This document shows, in pieces, positions 11,401 through 35,299 of a DNA stretch of 64,000 nucleotides. Made by a program: the position numbers and the translations under genes. The stretch covers positions 2,777,177-2,841,176 of the forward strand of contig NW_006500347.1 in NCBI RefSeq assembly GCF_000471905.2, in the 5' to 3' direction. The notes beneath the pieces are model-generated. The model worked only from the letters and a program-made list of their open reading frames with translations, had not been told where the DNA came from and did no database searches. Each line of letters opens with the position of its first letter. Position 1 is the first letter of the stretch. The stretch is from Amborella trichopoda (taxonomy: Eukaryota > Streptophyta > Magnoliopsida > Amborellales > Amborellaceae).

Positions 11401-14400
11401 GAAACCACTACTCGGGGCAAGTACTCTGCCCATGCCCGATCCGAGTACTCCGCCCGAGTCCGAGTAACTCGGCTTGAGTAGGGGTGAGTATTGTAGCAGC
11501 AAAAAAATTACCAAAAAATGCAAAAAAAATCCAAAAAATATGAAATATATGTTTAAAGTAAGATTAAGCAAAATACATCAAAATGAAGTTAAAAAAGTAG
11601 ATAAAAAAATAGATTTTAAAAAATCAATTTGTGATGAGGGGTATTTTTTAAATAATTCAGAAAAGATGGAAAATGTAAAAGTAAGTATCCATGGGCAAAA
11701 CAATTTCCAATCTTTGCCAAAATGATAGAAAACATAAAAAAAATAAAAATAAAAATAAAATAAAATAAAATACAAATACAAATAAATTCGTTATTTTTTG
11801 GGATTTTTTTATATTTTTTTGGAATCTTTTTTAATATCCCCAAGTGGGACACCCAACTCAGGGAAACTCGGGCCTGCCAGGGTGGCATGCCTGAGTACTC
11901 GAAACTCAGACTGAGTAGTCAAACATTGGTTTGAACCAAGTCTTTGATTGATGACTCGTGAGTTTATGTTGTGTTTAGAGTCTGATAGAAAGAGCTGTCC
12001 AAAAACTGACCCGAGGACGCAGGGAACCAGGCCATCACCATATTGTCCCTCCCAAAGCTAGGGATAAAATGGGCTTTAAGGAGATCAAGAAGGTCATCCA
12101 CAATAGGGATTCCATGGTCCGAAAGATTTCTTCTAACAATCAGGGCCTAAAGCAAGTGCCCCTTCTAAACTCATAAGACTTTGCTACTTTAGCTTCCTGG
12201 TCCACAGCCAGGAAGAAAAGGACATTGAAATGGGTCTCTAAAGGTGAGTCAGCCACCCAAAGATGCTTCCACAGTCTTGTATTCCCCCAATTTGACCCAA
12301 ACTGAATATGGCATGTGAATCACCCATGTGAAGACCGGGTCCCCTTCCGAGCCGAGAAGCATGCCCGAATCATGGAGGACATAACTAGCTGGAAAATCTA
12401 TTCGCTCAAGTGACCATTTTGGTGGCAAATTGCGGCCACCATTTACCTAGGAGGGCGATATTAGTGTCTTTGACATTCCTAATACCCTAGGAGGGCGATA
12501 TTAGTGTCTTTGACATTCCTAATACCCATCCCACCCGCCTTTGGTTATAGACATCTTCTCATTTCATGAGATGGAACTTAATGAGTTCCCCCCAGCCCAA
12601 GCCGAAAGAAATTCTGTCATAAAATTTCTAGCTTGTTCGCAACCTCAGCTGGCAACCTAAACATATATCATTTGAAAAATGCGGATATTAGACACAGTTG
12701 TCTTAATAAGCGTTATAAGTCACATACTATTTACTGGACGCCTCAAATATTTACTGGCAAAGAATTCACTGCGGTCACAGCTCAATTTATTCGCTGGAAG
12801 AGCTTCCTCGTGGATGGAAACATGAATACCAATAAGTTTGGTTTTGGCCAGATTAATTTTGAGTCCTACTTTGAAATATCCTAAGAAGTTGTTGATGTGG
12901 CATTCATCCCCTTGTTGATAGTTCCTCTGTGATAGAAGAAGGCAAGTACATCAGAGAATAGGGTATCACAGAATTTATGGAATAGGAATATTGGATAACC
13001 ATCTGGGCATGAGGCGTTGTCTTGGCCTAGGTCTCCCACAGCCTTCGAGATCTTCTGTTCTGTGAATGAACCCGTCAAGTGGCATATTGGGTGAGTAAAG
13101 TTTAGAGTTGAATGGAGAATATTCTTGGTTGGATTTTCTGGTTGGAAGAAAACAAAGTTTTCAAAGAACACCGTGATATGTTAATGTCAGGGCATTTAAG
13201 AAAACTCTCTCCTCAGCCTTGGTTGCCACCCTGCTATCCCTTTCTGTTGGTTTAATACTTGTTTCTTCTGCTAGATGGTTATTAATATTTCTCAGAAGGT
13301 CATTTTCCTTACCTGTTAAGTCTCCAAACCTCTGAAAAATCCAGTCCCTATCAAGAACTGCAATTTCTACACAGCCTAAAGGCTGCTCATCCCTGAACCT
13401 CTAAGACGGCCGATCAAGTCAGCATCAGATGGTATAAATCGACGCCGTCTAGCTAGCATAATTCAAACCTCAAGGTTTTGGCCCCCATACACTGGTTCGG
13501 AATCTAGCAATATGGGAACATGGTCTGAAGTTGGTTTAGGAAGGGCTCTGGACGGCAAACCAGGGAGGGCTTCCCCTAATTCCAGGCATATCAGGAACCT
13601 ATCTAACTTTGAGAGAGTAAGATTGTTGGCATGGTAGGACATGTGCTTCACAACCCTATTGAGTGGGTGATCGATTGAGGAATTCCTGAAAATGAATTCT
13701 GAAAACATGGTCTTACGTGCCATGATGCGTCCTAGTTAGACCACCTGGTGATGATGATTTTACTACCTAAGACCCAGGCAGCTGGGGAAAGGGATGCAAC
13801 TAATTATAGTTCATCCCAGAAGACTGTTCCGAGATTGGGCCAGGATGGGCTGTAAACCGCTGTGAACTTCCAACTGATGTATTGGGAACTGTGGCCAGAG
13901 TCACCATCACTGAGAAACTGTCAATGCATGCTGGTGAGAGAGCAAACACCGAAAGATCCCATATGAGCCAGATCCCTTCAGTGGCTCCCTGGGTAGGCAA
14001 AGCCTTCCACTGGCAGGGTACACAGCCATAGACTTGACAGATGAGGTCGAGTGGGTTGGCCCAACTTAGTTTCTGCCACCACATGTAGATCAGGGCTGAA
14101 TTTGAGGGAGGACAAGCTAGCCTTTTGCTTGTCAGAATCTCCGAAGCCCCTATTTTTCCACAGTCCACACCGGGGCTCACATTTTTAACTGACAGGACAT
14201 GGGTTGATGCCTGAAGGAGTGTCAGGAGCACTGTGCTTTCGAGGTGGAAGGAGAAGAGAGTTGGGAGGCTGAATTAGAAGCTGATGGCTTCTGGTAATTT
14301 ACGTTGCAAATGACATCAATTATTCTCAGGATATTTGGAAGGTCGAATTCGAAGTTGAATTGAATGATTTCAACCATAGGAATTTGGATATGGTCAGTGC

Positions 14401-17400
14401 AATGCACTGTTAGGCAGCAGGAATTCTCCTGTAGCTTGAGAAGAGAGGTGGGAGGCTGAATTAGAAGCTGATGGCTTCTGGTAATTTACATTGCAAATGA
14501 TATCAATTATTCTCAGGAGATTTGGAAGGTCGAATTAGAAGTTGAATTGAATGATTTCAACCTTGGGAATTTGGATATGGTCAGTGTAATTCACTGTTTG
14601 GCAGCAGGAATTCTCCTGTAGCTTTGTATATGAATATGATTGTATTTCTGTAGCTAGAAATTGATGGAAAATGATGAAATACTTGTATTGTTCTTTAATT
14701 ATTCTCAGAAGATGACAAATCATTTGCTTTCTTCTATTTTTTTAATTCCTTCATCTTGTGGAAAGACTGCGATCTTAATCTGTTTGTAACACTTTTTTGG
14801 GTTTTGTTGGTGTGTTAATAACACTTGCACTGCTGAGATTAGAAGTTTAAGGTTAGGTTAAGCATATCAACATGCGGTGAAGTCTTGTTGGTTTTTCTAG
14901 TGATGATATAAATTTTTAAGATCTGAAGTTCATAACTATTGACATGGTAGCAATTGGTAAACAACTGTAGCTGGCCAGTAATGTCTTGGAACTTTCATAC
15001 ATTATTGACCATACCTCGAGGCTCGAGCAGTTGTAGATAATTATTTCCAACGAGTCCATTTTGTGGTGGAATGAATAAGATAGATGGCTGATGTACAATT
15101 CCTTTGCAAGGAAAGAATGGTGACAATTTTATGTTTGTAAAATAGATTTCCCTTTTTGATTGGAAGACAATGACATTAACTCTAATTGAAATATCTTCTT
15201 TTGTTGGAACAATATGAAGATAGTGGATGCTTTCTAATGTACCCATGTTACTCTGATAAAGATATCATGAAGTATCACATGTATGGACACCATACGAGTC
15301 ATCATTATCATTGTAGATTCATGATTCATGGAAAGTTTTGGCAAAGTTTTATATTGGCTGCCTACCTAACACAACCCATCTCCTTTACCTTGGCTTGAAA
15401 TAGATTAAGGGAAAGTTTAAGGTCCTCACCCTTCTGAGACCATAGGCACCATATGATAGTATCGAAAATTGGAATTAAGTGTAATAAGCAGTCTAGTTAT
15501 TTGCAAAAGGAAGTCTGAGCTGTGAATTATTTAGACAACAGGTAAGTATATCAAGGATGATGTTTATGGAAATTATTATTCAATAACTCCCAACAGGTGT
15601 ATCCAAGACGGTTCTGGACAATCAGAAGGATGTCCAAGATATGAATGCCAAGAATGTAGAGTTTCACCAATTTCCGTTTTGTTGTAGACAACTGAAGGTT
15701 TTTCACTGACAAAGTACAACCCCGATCTTTCACTGAAAGTCAAAAAGGTACTGGAACATTAATGAGATTTAGGATTATTACTAATTTAAAGTTAAATTAA
15801 AGGACAGGTATGACATGAAGAACCAAGAATAACAGCAGTGTCCATGTGATGTTCACATATCCTGGTCTTTAGAGCATCTATCCACAATGCTACCAACTTC
15901 CAATCTCTCCTACTCCTTCCTTCAGATGTAAAAGTTAATTAGCAAATGGGTACTTGGGACTGTTTCTTCCACAAGATGCATGAAATATTCCCATTACATG
16001 ATTTTATGTTTATATAGATATATACACACATATATGTATACATAATGTTCTGATTACTTGCTAACATATGAAAGGAGCAAGGGACAAAAGATGAGAAGGT
16101 ACTGGAACATTAATGAGATTTAGGATTATTACTAATGAAAAGGTAAATTAAAGGACAGGTATGACATAGAGAACCAAGGATAGCAGCAGTGTCCATGTGC
16201 TGTTCACATTTCCTGGTCTTTAGAGCATTTATCCACAATGCTACCAACTTCCAATCTCTCTTACTCCCTTTAGATGTAAAAGTTATTTTAGCAAATGGGT
16301 ACTTGGGGCTTTTACTTCCACAGGATGCATGAAATATTCCCATTACCTGGTTTCCGTATATAAATATATATAAACATATATGTATGCATAATGTTCTGAT
16401 TATTTGCTAACATATCAAAGGTGCAAGGGACAAAAGATGACATGATCTCTAAACACAAGACATTCACTACCTAACTATAACTTCTGCCTGTTGTGGTAAG
16501 TAGTATCTTTTGTGATTGCAATGGCATCTATCTCGGGACTATTGGGTGTCTGTGGCAGTGGCTTTTAGCCTTTCACTGCTGGTAGGATCTATGGAATGGT
16601 CCACTTGTCCACTTGTCATTGAGGGTGAGTTCAAAATATTATTAGATGGGCCCGCCGTTATGTTATTGCTCTATCTACTGCATTGATGTATTACGGGTAT
16701 ACTGTTCATAGCCTCACATTCTCCCATATGTTTGTTAAAGGCCTATGGAATTCCAGATACATTGCCTTGGAATAGGTTATCAAGTTACGCTCTGATTGTA
16801 GTACCTCTTCACTGTCCTCATGATGATTATGGCCGCCACACATTTGTGTTTTATTATACTCCACTCATTCTTCTATTATAGCTATCAATGAATGAAGATT
16901 TGTTTGCAACAGGAAAAATAAGGTAAGAGGAGAAATTCTAAAACATGCTCACTTGCCTCAGCAATATGTGAAGAGTTGATCATGTGCACATGTACTGTGT
17001 AATGTGTTTAGCTATTTGCATGCTATGGACTGGGCAAATAGAAAATCTTTTACATGAAAAATTTTAAAAATTGTGGTAAAATTTATTATGTTGTTGCGTA
17101 CTTTGCGAGTTTAGGACACTTTGGCTATTAAATTGCAAAGTCTCTCAAGAGCACCTCTTCGTTTGCAGTTTGAGGGAAATAGGAAGGGAAAGCCCTCTAG
17201 GCGAGCTGAAATTCCGGTTAACGAGACTGTATCTGGCTGCATGTCCAAGGCTGAGCTAGCACAGGTGCATGAAATTGAACTTCAACTAGCTCATCAGGAC
17301 AGGGTTATGGAGTTGACAAAGGATAGAAAGAATGCATTAGAAGCTTACGTATATGAGATTCGCAATAAGGTAAATTTTAAAATGCTAGTTAATTCTTTTT

Positions 17401-18637
17401 GGTTTCTTGAATGTGCCCTTTTTTCTAACTTTCTGCTTCTGTTGATTAGCTCTTTGATAAATACCGGAGCTATGCATCTGAGTCAGAGAGGGAAGGGATT
17501 TCTAGAAGCCTACAACAAACAGAAGAGTGGCTGTATGAGGAAGGGGACGATGAATCTGAGAAGGTTTATGCTGCCAAACTTGATGAATTGAGAAAGGTCA
17601 TAGCAATCACTTCAAAATTCAGCAATCCAAACTTCCGTTCTCGTCCTTGCTTATGTTTTCTTACCATGGAACTTGTCTTTGATATGTATTTATTTCTCTT
17701 TTGCTGTCCATAGCTTGTGGACCCTATTGAAAATAGGTTCAAGGATGAGGAAGCCAGACCTCAAGTGATTAGAGACCTTTTGAACTGCATTGTGGACCAC
17801 AGGATGGCTGTACAATCACTAGGGACTAGTGAAAGAGATGCAGTAAAAACTCATCCCTACCTAATGATTGTTCATACTTGTTTTGAGGATAGTGAGTAAT
17901 GGTGGTGCTCATGACTTGGGTTTTTAAATTGGGTTTGTAGGTTATCAATGAGTGCAACAAAGCTGAACAGTGGCTTAGGGAGAAAACCCAGCTGCAGGAT
18001 GCATTACCCAAAAATGTGGATCCTGTCCTCTGGTCCTATGAGATTAAGAGAAGGGCTGAGGCTCTAGACACGTAAGACTTTCATGACTTGATGACTGCTA
18101 TTGAGTTCAACTCATGCCATCTCTCTCTCTCTNNNNNNNNNNNNNNNNNNNNNNNNNNNNNNNNNNNNNNNNNNNNNNNNNNNNNNNNNNNNNNNNNNNN
18201 NNNNNNNNNNNNNNNNNNNNNNNNNNNNNNNNNNNNNNNNNNNNNNNNNNNNNNNNNNNNNNNNNNNNNNNNNNNNNNNNNNNNNNNNNNNNNNNNNNNN
18301 NNNNNNNNNNNNNNNNNNNNNNNNNNNNNNNNNNNNNNNNNNNNNNNNNNNNNNNNNNNNNNNNNNNNNNNNNNNNNNNNNNNNNNNNNNNNNNNNNNNN
18401 NNNNNNNNNNNNNNNNNNNNNNNNNNNNNNNNNNNNNNNNNNNNNNNNNNNNNNNNNNNNNNNNNNNNNNNNNNNNNNNNNNNNNNNNNNNNNNNNNNNN
18501 NNNNNNNNNNNNNNNNNNNNNNNNNNNNNNNNNNNNNNNNNNNNNTACCGTACGTAACCGTACCGGTAACGTAACGTTTACGTTACTAGTACGTTAGTAG
18601 TACGTACTCGTCGTATTAGTAGTTACGTACTACATCG

Positions 18638-18691
<54 letters not shown>

Positions 18692-18816
18692 AGCAGCAGG
18701 AATCATGAAATGATGATGTTAGTGAAGGATGCATAGCTGTAAGCTGATTAGTGATTGTTCCGATGTCTTTCAGGGCATGTAGACAGATAATGAGGCCCAA
18801 GTCATCTCCCATGTGA
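5429..18816 (+). CDS. HSP70-16: HSP70-16-like (Hsp110/SSE-type) chaperone, 3' seven exons
   Basis: Exons: 5429-5521, 5685-5864, 17169-17369, 17450-17596, 17714-17842, 17941-18071, 18774-18816 (TGA). All sit between AG acceptors and GT donors. Introns are phase 0 except the last, where AC+G rebuilds one codon. The first exon (IGPFQ, LRLNLHGIVTVES) is the end of the beta-sandwich substrate-binding domain. The next is an acidic variable linker. The others form the helical lid, with QDRVMELTKDRKNALEAYV, an L-Q-Q-T-E-E-W-L-Y-E block and NECNKAEQWLREKTQLQD. The tail is ACRQIMRPKSSPM. Plant Hsp110-type proteins (about 760-850 residues) act as nucleotide-exchange factors or holdases for cytosolic Hsp70. 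The ATPase-domain exons are not visible and must lie left of the window. A weak donor (GTCATA) ends the fourth exon. An alternative acceptor before 17115 would extend the third exon in frame. The fit is better to HSP70-16 than to HSP70-14/15. Confidence 0.88.
5865..6992. other. Intron sequence of the HSP70-16-like gene before the Copia insertion
   Basis: The first part (5910-6150) has several GGCC/CCGAG-rich words that may be a decayed miniature element. The rest is unremarkable AT-rich sequence. No extra exon was recognised. Confidence 0.5.
6993..7211 (-). repeat. 3' LTR of the intronic Copia element
   Basis: Matches the 5' LTR at 10307-10451 over its length but carries an extra GA-rich expansion (about 7008-7080), making it 219 bp against 145 bp. 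Ends are TG...CA. Confidence 0.88.
8215..8826. mobile_element. Nested miniature DNA transposon in the Copia reverse transcriptase
   Basis: The 612-bp segment splits the Copia reverse-transcriptase reading. It has inverted ends, CAATGTTGTCAGGTTCGCTT on the left against CAATGTTGTTAATTTCAGTT on the right read in reverse. Both are followed by TTCGGT/CTTCGG-rich subterminal sequence around an AT-only core. There is no transposase. The target duplication is unclear, so the superfamily (hAT- or Mutator-like) is unresolved. Confidence 0.75.
10307..10451 (-). repeat. 5' LTR of the intronic Copia element
   Basis: 145 bp, starting TGTTAAACTCC at 10451 and ending TTTGACA at 10307 on the minus strand. 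It is followed at once by TGGTATCAGATG, the tRNA-iMet primer-binding site (10295-10306). It is unusually short for a plant Copia LTR. Confidence 0.9.
11395..11926. mobile_element. Miniature element with ACTCGG-rich ends (Mutator-like)
   Basis: Flanked by an exact 12-bp direct repeat, TGGTTTGAACCA (11383-11394 and 11927-11938). Ends are inverted: GTGTTTGAAACCACTACTCG on the left and ATGTTTGACTACTCAGTCTG on the right read in reverse. The subterminal regions are rich in GAGTACTCG; the core is AT-rich with CAAAAAAAATCC-type words. A 9-12-bp duplication suggests a Mutator-type origin. Related copy at 62206-62704. Confidence 0.8.
12446..12525. repeat. Perfect 40-bp tandem duplication
   Basis: The unit beginning CCTAGGAGGGCGATATTAG occurs twice head to tail with no visible mismatch, inside the L1 relic. 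It is either very recent or an assembly duplication. Confidence 0.9.
14253..14626. repeat. Tandem duplication, 2 x 187 bp
   Basis: Units start at 14253 and 14440 with GAAGAGAG and end with TTCTCCTGTAGCTT. They differ by scattered substitutions. The stretch to 14900 shows nothing else. Confidence 0.88.
14900..15260 (-). mobile_element. Decayed Copia integrase fragment
   Basis: The minus strand reads PFFPCKGIVHQPSILFIPPQ followed by NGLV and LLEPR, a worn form of the copia integrase block G-I-x-H-Q-x-S-C-x-x-T-P-Q-Q-N-G-V...LLE. No LTRs were found. A minus frame at 15551-15733 could be the neighbouring pre-integrase part, but that is doubtful. Confidence 0.5.
15746..16441. repeat. Tandem duplication, 2 x 350 bp
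   Basis: Units start at 15746 and 16096 with AAGGTACTGGAACATTAATG and stay colinear to GCAAGGGACAAAAGATGA. The differences are substitutions and small indels, so the event is not recent. Confidence 0.9.
16442..17168. other. 3' part of the large HSP70-16 intron
   Basis: No repeat boundaries or further exon recognised. An AG at 17113-17114 is a possible alternative acceptor for the following exon. Confidence 0.5.
18119..18689. repeat. (CT)n, 413-N gap, anomalous ACGT-rich string, (CT)n
   Basis: Lies in the last HSP70-16 intron. (CT)n 18119-18132, Ns 18133-18545, a string dominated by TACGTA/GTAACG/CGTACT words (18546-18640), then (CT)n 18641-18689. The 3' CT tract ends 84 bp before the last exon and would add to the pyrimidine-rich approach to its acceptor. 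Confidence 0.9.
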
Positions 18817-19895
18817 TCTAATAATGAGAAAGACGAGAGCTGATAACTCTTCAGATCCAATGGTCATGCACATGCAACCGACAACACAGTCTCTGAATGA
18901 TTTGAGTGATTTGAGGTCCACAGCCCTATATACTACTTTACTTCAATGTGAGTAGCCTCAAAAAGTTTTCATCTGAGTGAGCAACCTTAGTTGTTTTACC
19001 CTGTAGTTTCATGTAACTGCCCAGCTTTTTTGTTCCTATAGGCTTCATTCTTTGCTCACGGCTTGAGAACATTTTCTGGGTAACACCTCTCCCTCGACTT
19101 TCCTAAGATTCTTTTGGCATTTTGTACCATCCTAATTACCTTTTGTCCCCATGCTTGTATTTTGTAATTTTGTATCAAGGGATCAACATGACATTGCTTT
19201 ATGCATAAGACGATCTCCTATCTGAAGCACATGAATCTTGAATTTTGCAAGTAGTGAAGTGTTTGTATGTGTGTTTCTGCGCTCGGGGGGTATAGAATAA
19301 AATATCATGCTCAAATGAAGAGTTAATGGAGGCAACTCTTTTGAGATATTGAAATTCTTTCAGATTCTCTTTGGCATCGTTGTAAAAGTGGAATGACACA
19401 GAAGCGTGGCACCCAAGCAAGGATGTTACCAAGATAGCTGGAAATTCTTCCAGTTGTGCAGTTCCATTAGGATGTTATGTATGCCCTTCTCTTTTTGTCT
19501 TTGTTGAATTGAACAGTTGTATTTTCTTCAAAAGCTCTATATCTGCTACTGCATGAGATCATGCATTCCTGCTACTGCATGAGATCATACATTCACTGCC
19601 TCGGAGTAAAACCCATCTATGGGTATTTCTAAGAAAAATTTGGGGAGATTAATCTAACGAATAACCTTCAAAAAGGAGGAAAGGAAAAAGGAAAATCTTA
19701 TGTGCTCTAGTGCTTGAAAGAAGGTTAGTACCAAAATCAAATGGAGATTGTCTAAATTCGGACAGATCAATGACAAGTTTGGTAACTAGAAGATGGTGGT
19801 TCCTTGGAAGTTGGACGCCCATGGAAGCTAGAGCTGTCGATACAAATATAGTGCTTCTTACAGATTTAAGGGCATGATTAGTAAATGGGAACATT
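18817..19895. other. Downstream region of the HSP70-16-like gene
   Basis: Probably the 3' UTR and flank, with T-rich patches near 19020-19180. A 26-bp duplication (CTGCTACTGCATGAGATCAT) lies at about 19540-19592. No coding sequence is supported. Confidence 0.45.
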
Positions 19896-20105
19896 GTTGT
19901 GAAAGTATTTTCAAATGATAACTCTCATGTGATTTGAGTATGAAAGTATTTTCAAATGATAATTCTCATGTGATTTGAGCATGAAAGCATTTTTAAATGA
20001 TAACTCTCACCTGAACATGAGTATGAAAGTATTTTCATATGATAACTCTCGCATGTGATTTGAGTATTTTCAAATGATAACTCTCTCATGTGATTCGAGT
20101 ATGGA
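19896..20105. repeat. Minisatellite, about 5 x 43 bp
   Basis: Repeated unit of the form GTATGAAAGTATTTTCAAAT then GATAACTCTCATGTGATTTG, with indels in later units. It lies between the convergent 3' ends of the two host genes. Confidence 0.85.
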
Positions 20106-21076
20106 GTTCTTTTATGTAAAAATTAAGACGATATTTTCAGTGTCCCAAACATGGTCAAAATACAAATCTCACTGCTTCCAGATTCTAGAACCAGCTTCTA
20201 CCCACCCTCATTTAAAATCTCATAATCCGTTTGCTCCCCTGAAACTACAGATTTGTTGATTATAAAGTGGATCCTAAAATTTTGTATAAAAAATGTCCTC
20301 TCTAGATATTTCTGTTTTAGCTAGTTTGCTATGGCCGCCTCCATTACGCACTCATTTTTGTTTAAAGTTTGTTTGCCATTCTTCACCATCCAGTTTTCTT
20401 GCCCTGATGTTCGCAAGGGTCATTCCGGATTACACCACTTTCACAATTAATTTTGAATTTTCTACTCCAAAATTTGTGCTATCAAATACCTTTACAAAAC
20501 AAATTTATTTTTCGGCACAACCTCGTTGTCGTGTTAAAGATGCAAAATACAACAAAAGATGGTGAATTTGACTTTAATAGCAAAGAAGAATACAAAGGGA
20601 AAAAAAACCCATTTCAATAGGAATGGTGCTTGCCGCAACAATGGGTTGACGATTCAAACACGGCTTAACAATTAAAGAAACTTTCGTTTGAAGAAGAGCT
20701 TACTAAAATAAATTAAATGACATACTACTAACAAAAACCCAGGCTTAACAATTAAAGAAACCAAAAGAGCTTACTACGATAAATTAAATAACATACTAAT
20801 AACTAAATCCACAGGGTTTGAAATTTGGAAATTCAAGACTTGCAGGACACAGTACACCTGAGAGAGAGATTTTCAAGAAGTTAAAGCATTGAATGCAAAT
20901 GGAAGAAAGGCAGGAAGAATTAAGCTTGATATTACAATTTCTGGAGTCGGATGTCAAATTTTTACTAAAACACCCGTCCCCTAAATATTACCACTATTCA
21001 CCGAAAAACCAGTATCACCAGAAAACCAAGACGTAAATTGCAAAACTAGTGCAGTGATACCACTAAGAAGTGCCAA
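20106..21076. other. Intergenic region at the MATE 3' end
   Basis: Includes a two-unit duplication at 20664-20810 (GGCTTAACAATTAAAGAAA ... ACATACTA twice). The minus-strand 3' UTR of the MATE gene is expected in the right part (about 20820-21076). Short plus-strand frames at 20074-20565 have no recognisable homology. Confidence 0.5.
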
Positions 21077-33407
<12,331 letters not shown>

Positions 33408-33789
33408 TTTCGCCGAGAGAGAGTGAAAGCGTCGTTTAGAAGTGCGTGAGATGTGCAGATTAGTGGTGTGCAGGCAGGGATGGCGTTGTGCAGGCTATAT
33501 ATTGGCGGCTTGTATTTGATTTTGAGCTTAGTTGCCTTTTAAAACGAGTTCGAGTCTTGAGGACACCCTATTGGGTATCGTAATTATTAAAAGGAAAAGT
33601 ATCCCGTCCACCTCATATGCTTATGACGTGGCTGAATCTGACGGTCTAAAATTAACCTCATATTTTATTTTTTTGTTTTTATTAAAATAAAATATTTATC
33701 TCAATGTATCTTTATTTTTATAAAGATTATTAAATAAAATAATTAAACAAATATTTTAATTAAGGGTGTAGTTTCTTTCAATATTAAAC
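33408..33789. promoter_or_regulatory. Presumed MATE promoter region
   Basis: Directly upstream of the start codon on the minus strand. A TATA-like CAATATATAGCC lies at about 33493-33504, roughly 90 bp before the ATG. Beyond about 33600 the sequence turns AT-rich. No other cis element can be assigned with confidence. Confidence 0.45.
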
Positions 33790-34135
33790 AATCGGCTCAC
33801 CTTCAAATTTATCATTACATGTGATTTTGGTGTAAAAAAACCATGAGATTATTTGAAAATTTATTTTTATATTTAATTATACAATTTTAAGTATTAAAAA
33901 TAATTAAAACATATGAAAATCTTGAAAATAGACGGTTCAGATAATGTGTTGCAAGATGCGCTATTTTTAAGACTCAAAAAATTTTTTTTTTTCTTTTTCA
34001 TATTCACACATCTTAATGTTAAGATGAACAATTAGAGGTTTTTCAACACTAAAACATCCTTTTCCCGTGGATTTTTTAGGTACATCCTTAATTCTACATT
34101 TTAAAATTGCAATCGTATATAAACTTTTTCCTTTA
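33790..34135 (-). mobile_element. Type B miniature element, copy 3
   Basis: Contains GAAAATCTTGAAAATAGACG and GATAATGTGTTGCAAGATGC, and, near the right end, CTACATTTTAAAATTGCAAT. Its left edge is about 380 bp upstream of the MATE start codon, so it may touch the promoter. Confidence 0.7.
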
Positions 34136-34743
34136 AGTAAAAAACTTATCAAAATTCTCCTAAATTTATTTTTATCTTGAAATATTTTTATTTAGTCTAA
34201 TTATAAAAATAAATTTAAATCCCATATTTTATATTAATATATAATTTTTAAATAAAAAATTAGAAGAAAGAAATGAAGTTCATTTCTAAGGTCGGTTCAA
34301 TCAAAACCATTAAAATTCGATTTTAAACAAATTCCTTTTCGGCCGTTGGATATCATTAATAGCACACCCCCAACGACCTGAAATGGAGAAACCACTTACT
34401 TTTGGTACGATCGATGTTGCCACAGATGAGAGGACAGATGCAAATAATAAGAAAAAAAAAGAAAAAATGTGTTTTTTGCTGAAAAAACGGCCACGACGCA
34501 AATCGCATGGTTGGAGTTGGATCCAATGAGAGGAATATATAACGTAGGACAAGAGTATGTTACCATTTTCTGCCTACGCCATCTCTTTTCCATAAAATAA
34601 TGGAAAGAGTCGGCATCCGCCATGGAATGGGCCTCAGAGGGCCAAATTATTTTTGGGCCTTTCTGTGCCCGGCTTTTTCGAGCTAGGCGGACTTGGTTGT
34701 TCAACTCTTAGATTTGAGTGGCACTCGAGCCCTAGTATGACTC

Positions 34744-34781
<38 letters not shown>

Positions 34782-34904
34782 ATAATAATAATAATAGAAA
34801 ACACTACACATCGTCTATTGGAGAAAATGAAAAATGATTTCGTCTATGTTTATCACTGTACAAAGTTCATCAGACGAACATAGTTGTCCAGTATTCAATT
34901 TTTA
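34136..34904. other. Upstream MATE flank with (TTA)n microsatellite
   Basis: (TTA)n then (ATA)n, a simple palindromic triplet tract, at about 34745-34796. Frames on both strands near 34310-34700 have no homology I recognise. Confidence 0.5.
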
Positions 34905-35140
34905 TTTTTTTTCTACAAATCGAAATGATCTTAAATTTGGAGCGTGCATTCATAAAAAATAGGAGAATCTAATAAAGATATAAAAAAATAATTCATGAAA
35001 TATAAATTGACTAAAATACCCTTTAAAATTTACAGAGGTATTTTGATCAATTTATATTTTACGAAATATTTTTTCATATTTTTATTAGGTGCGCCTCACT
35101 AAAATATACAAATGTTCTAAATTTCAAATCATTCCAATTT
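34905..35140. mobile_element. Foldback miniature element type D, copy 2
   Basis: Central palindrome GACTAAAATACCCTTTAAAA facing AGAGGTATTTTGATCA; outer arms share TCTAATAAAGATATAAAAAA with 53325-53560. Confidence 0.7.
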
Positions 35141-35299
35141 ATAGAAAAAAAAATGAAAATTGAAACACTACCAGACAATCGTCACCATACGATGAATTTT
35201 GGACAGTGATGAGCATAAATGATATCACTGTTCATTTTCCGTTATAGATGCTGAGAAGACTTTTCTTATTATTACTATTATTATTATATTTTTTTGCTA

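Larger units (their letters stand above)
10858..14190 (-). mobile_element. L1-type LINE relic, internally deleted
   Basis: On the minus strand, from high to low coordinates: endonuclease pieces (13800-14190, with GIWLIWDLSVFALSPACIDS; 13463-13723, with LSKLDRFLICLE and PTSDHVPILLDSEP), reverse-transcriptase fingers (12881-13171, with GDLGQDNASCPDGYPIF and INKGMNATS), a thumb piece (12800-12870, KINLAKTKLIGIHVSIHEE), and a zf-RVT end (11061-11258, with HLFINC and HIWYSVL). The fingers run almost directly into the thumb piece near 12885, so the palm with the catalytic Y-x-D-D block is missing. A miniature element (11395-11926) and a 40-bp duplication (12446-12525) interrupt it further. The end toward 10858 is approximate. 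Confidence 0.85.

Noticed and set aside
18088..18597. Three plus-strand frames of about 150 codons
   Set aside because: They run almost entirely through the 413-N gap.
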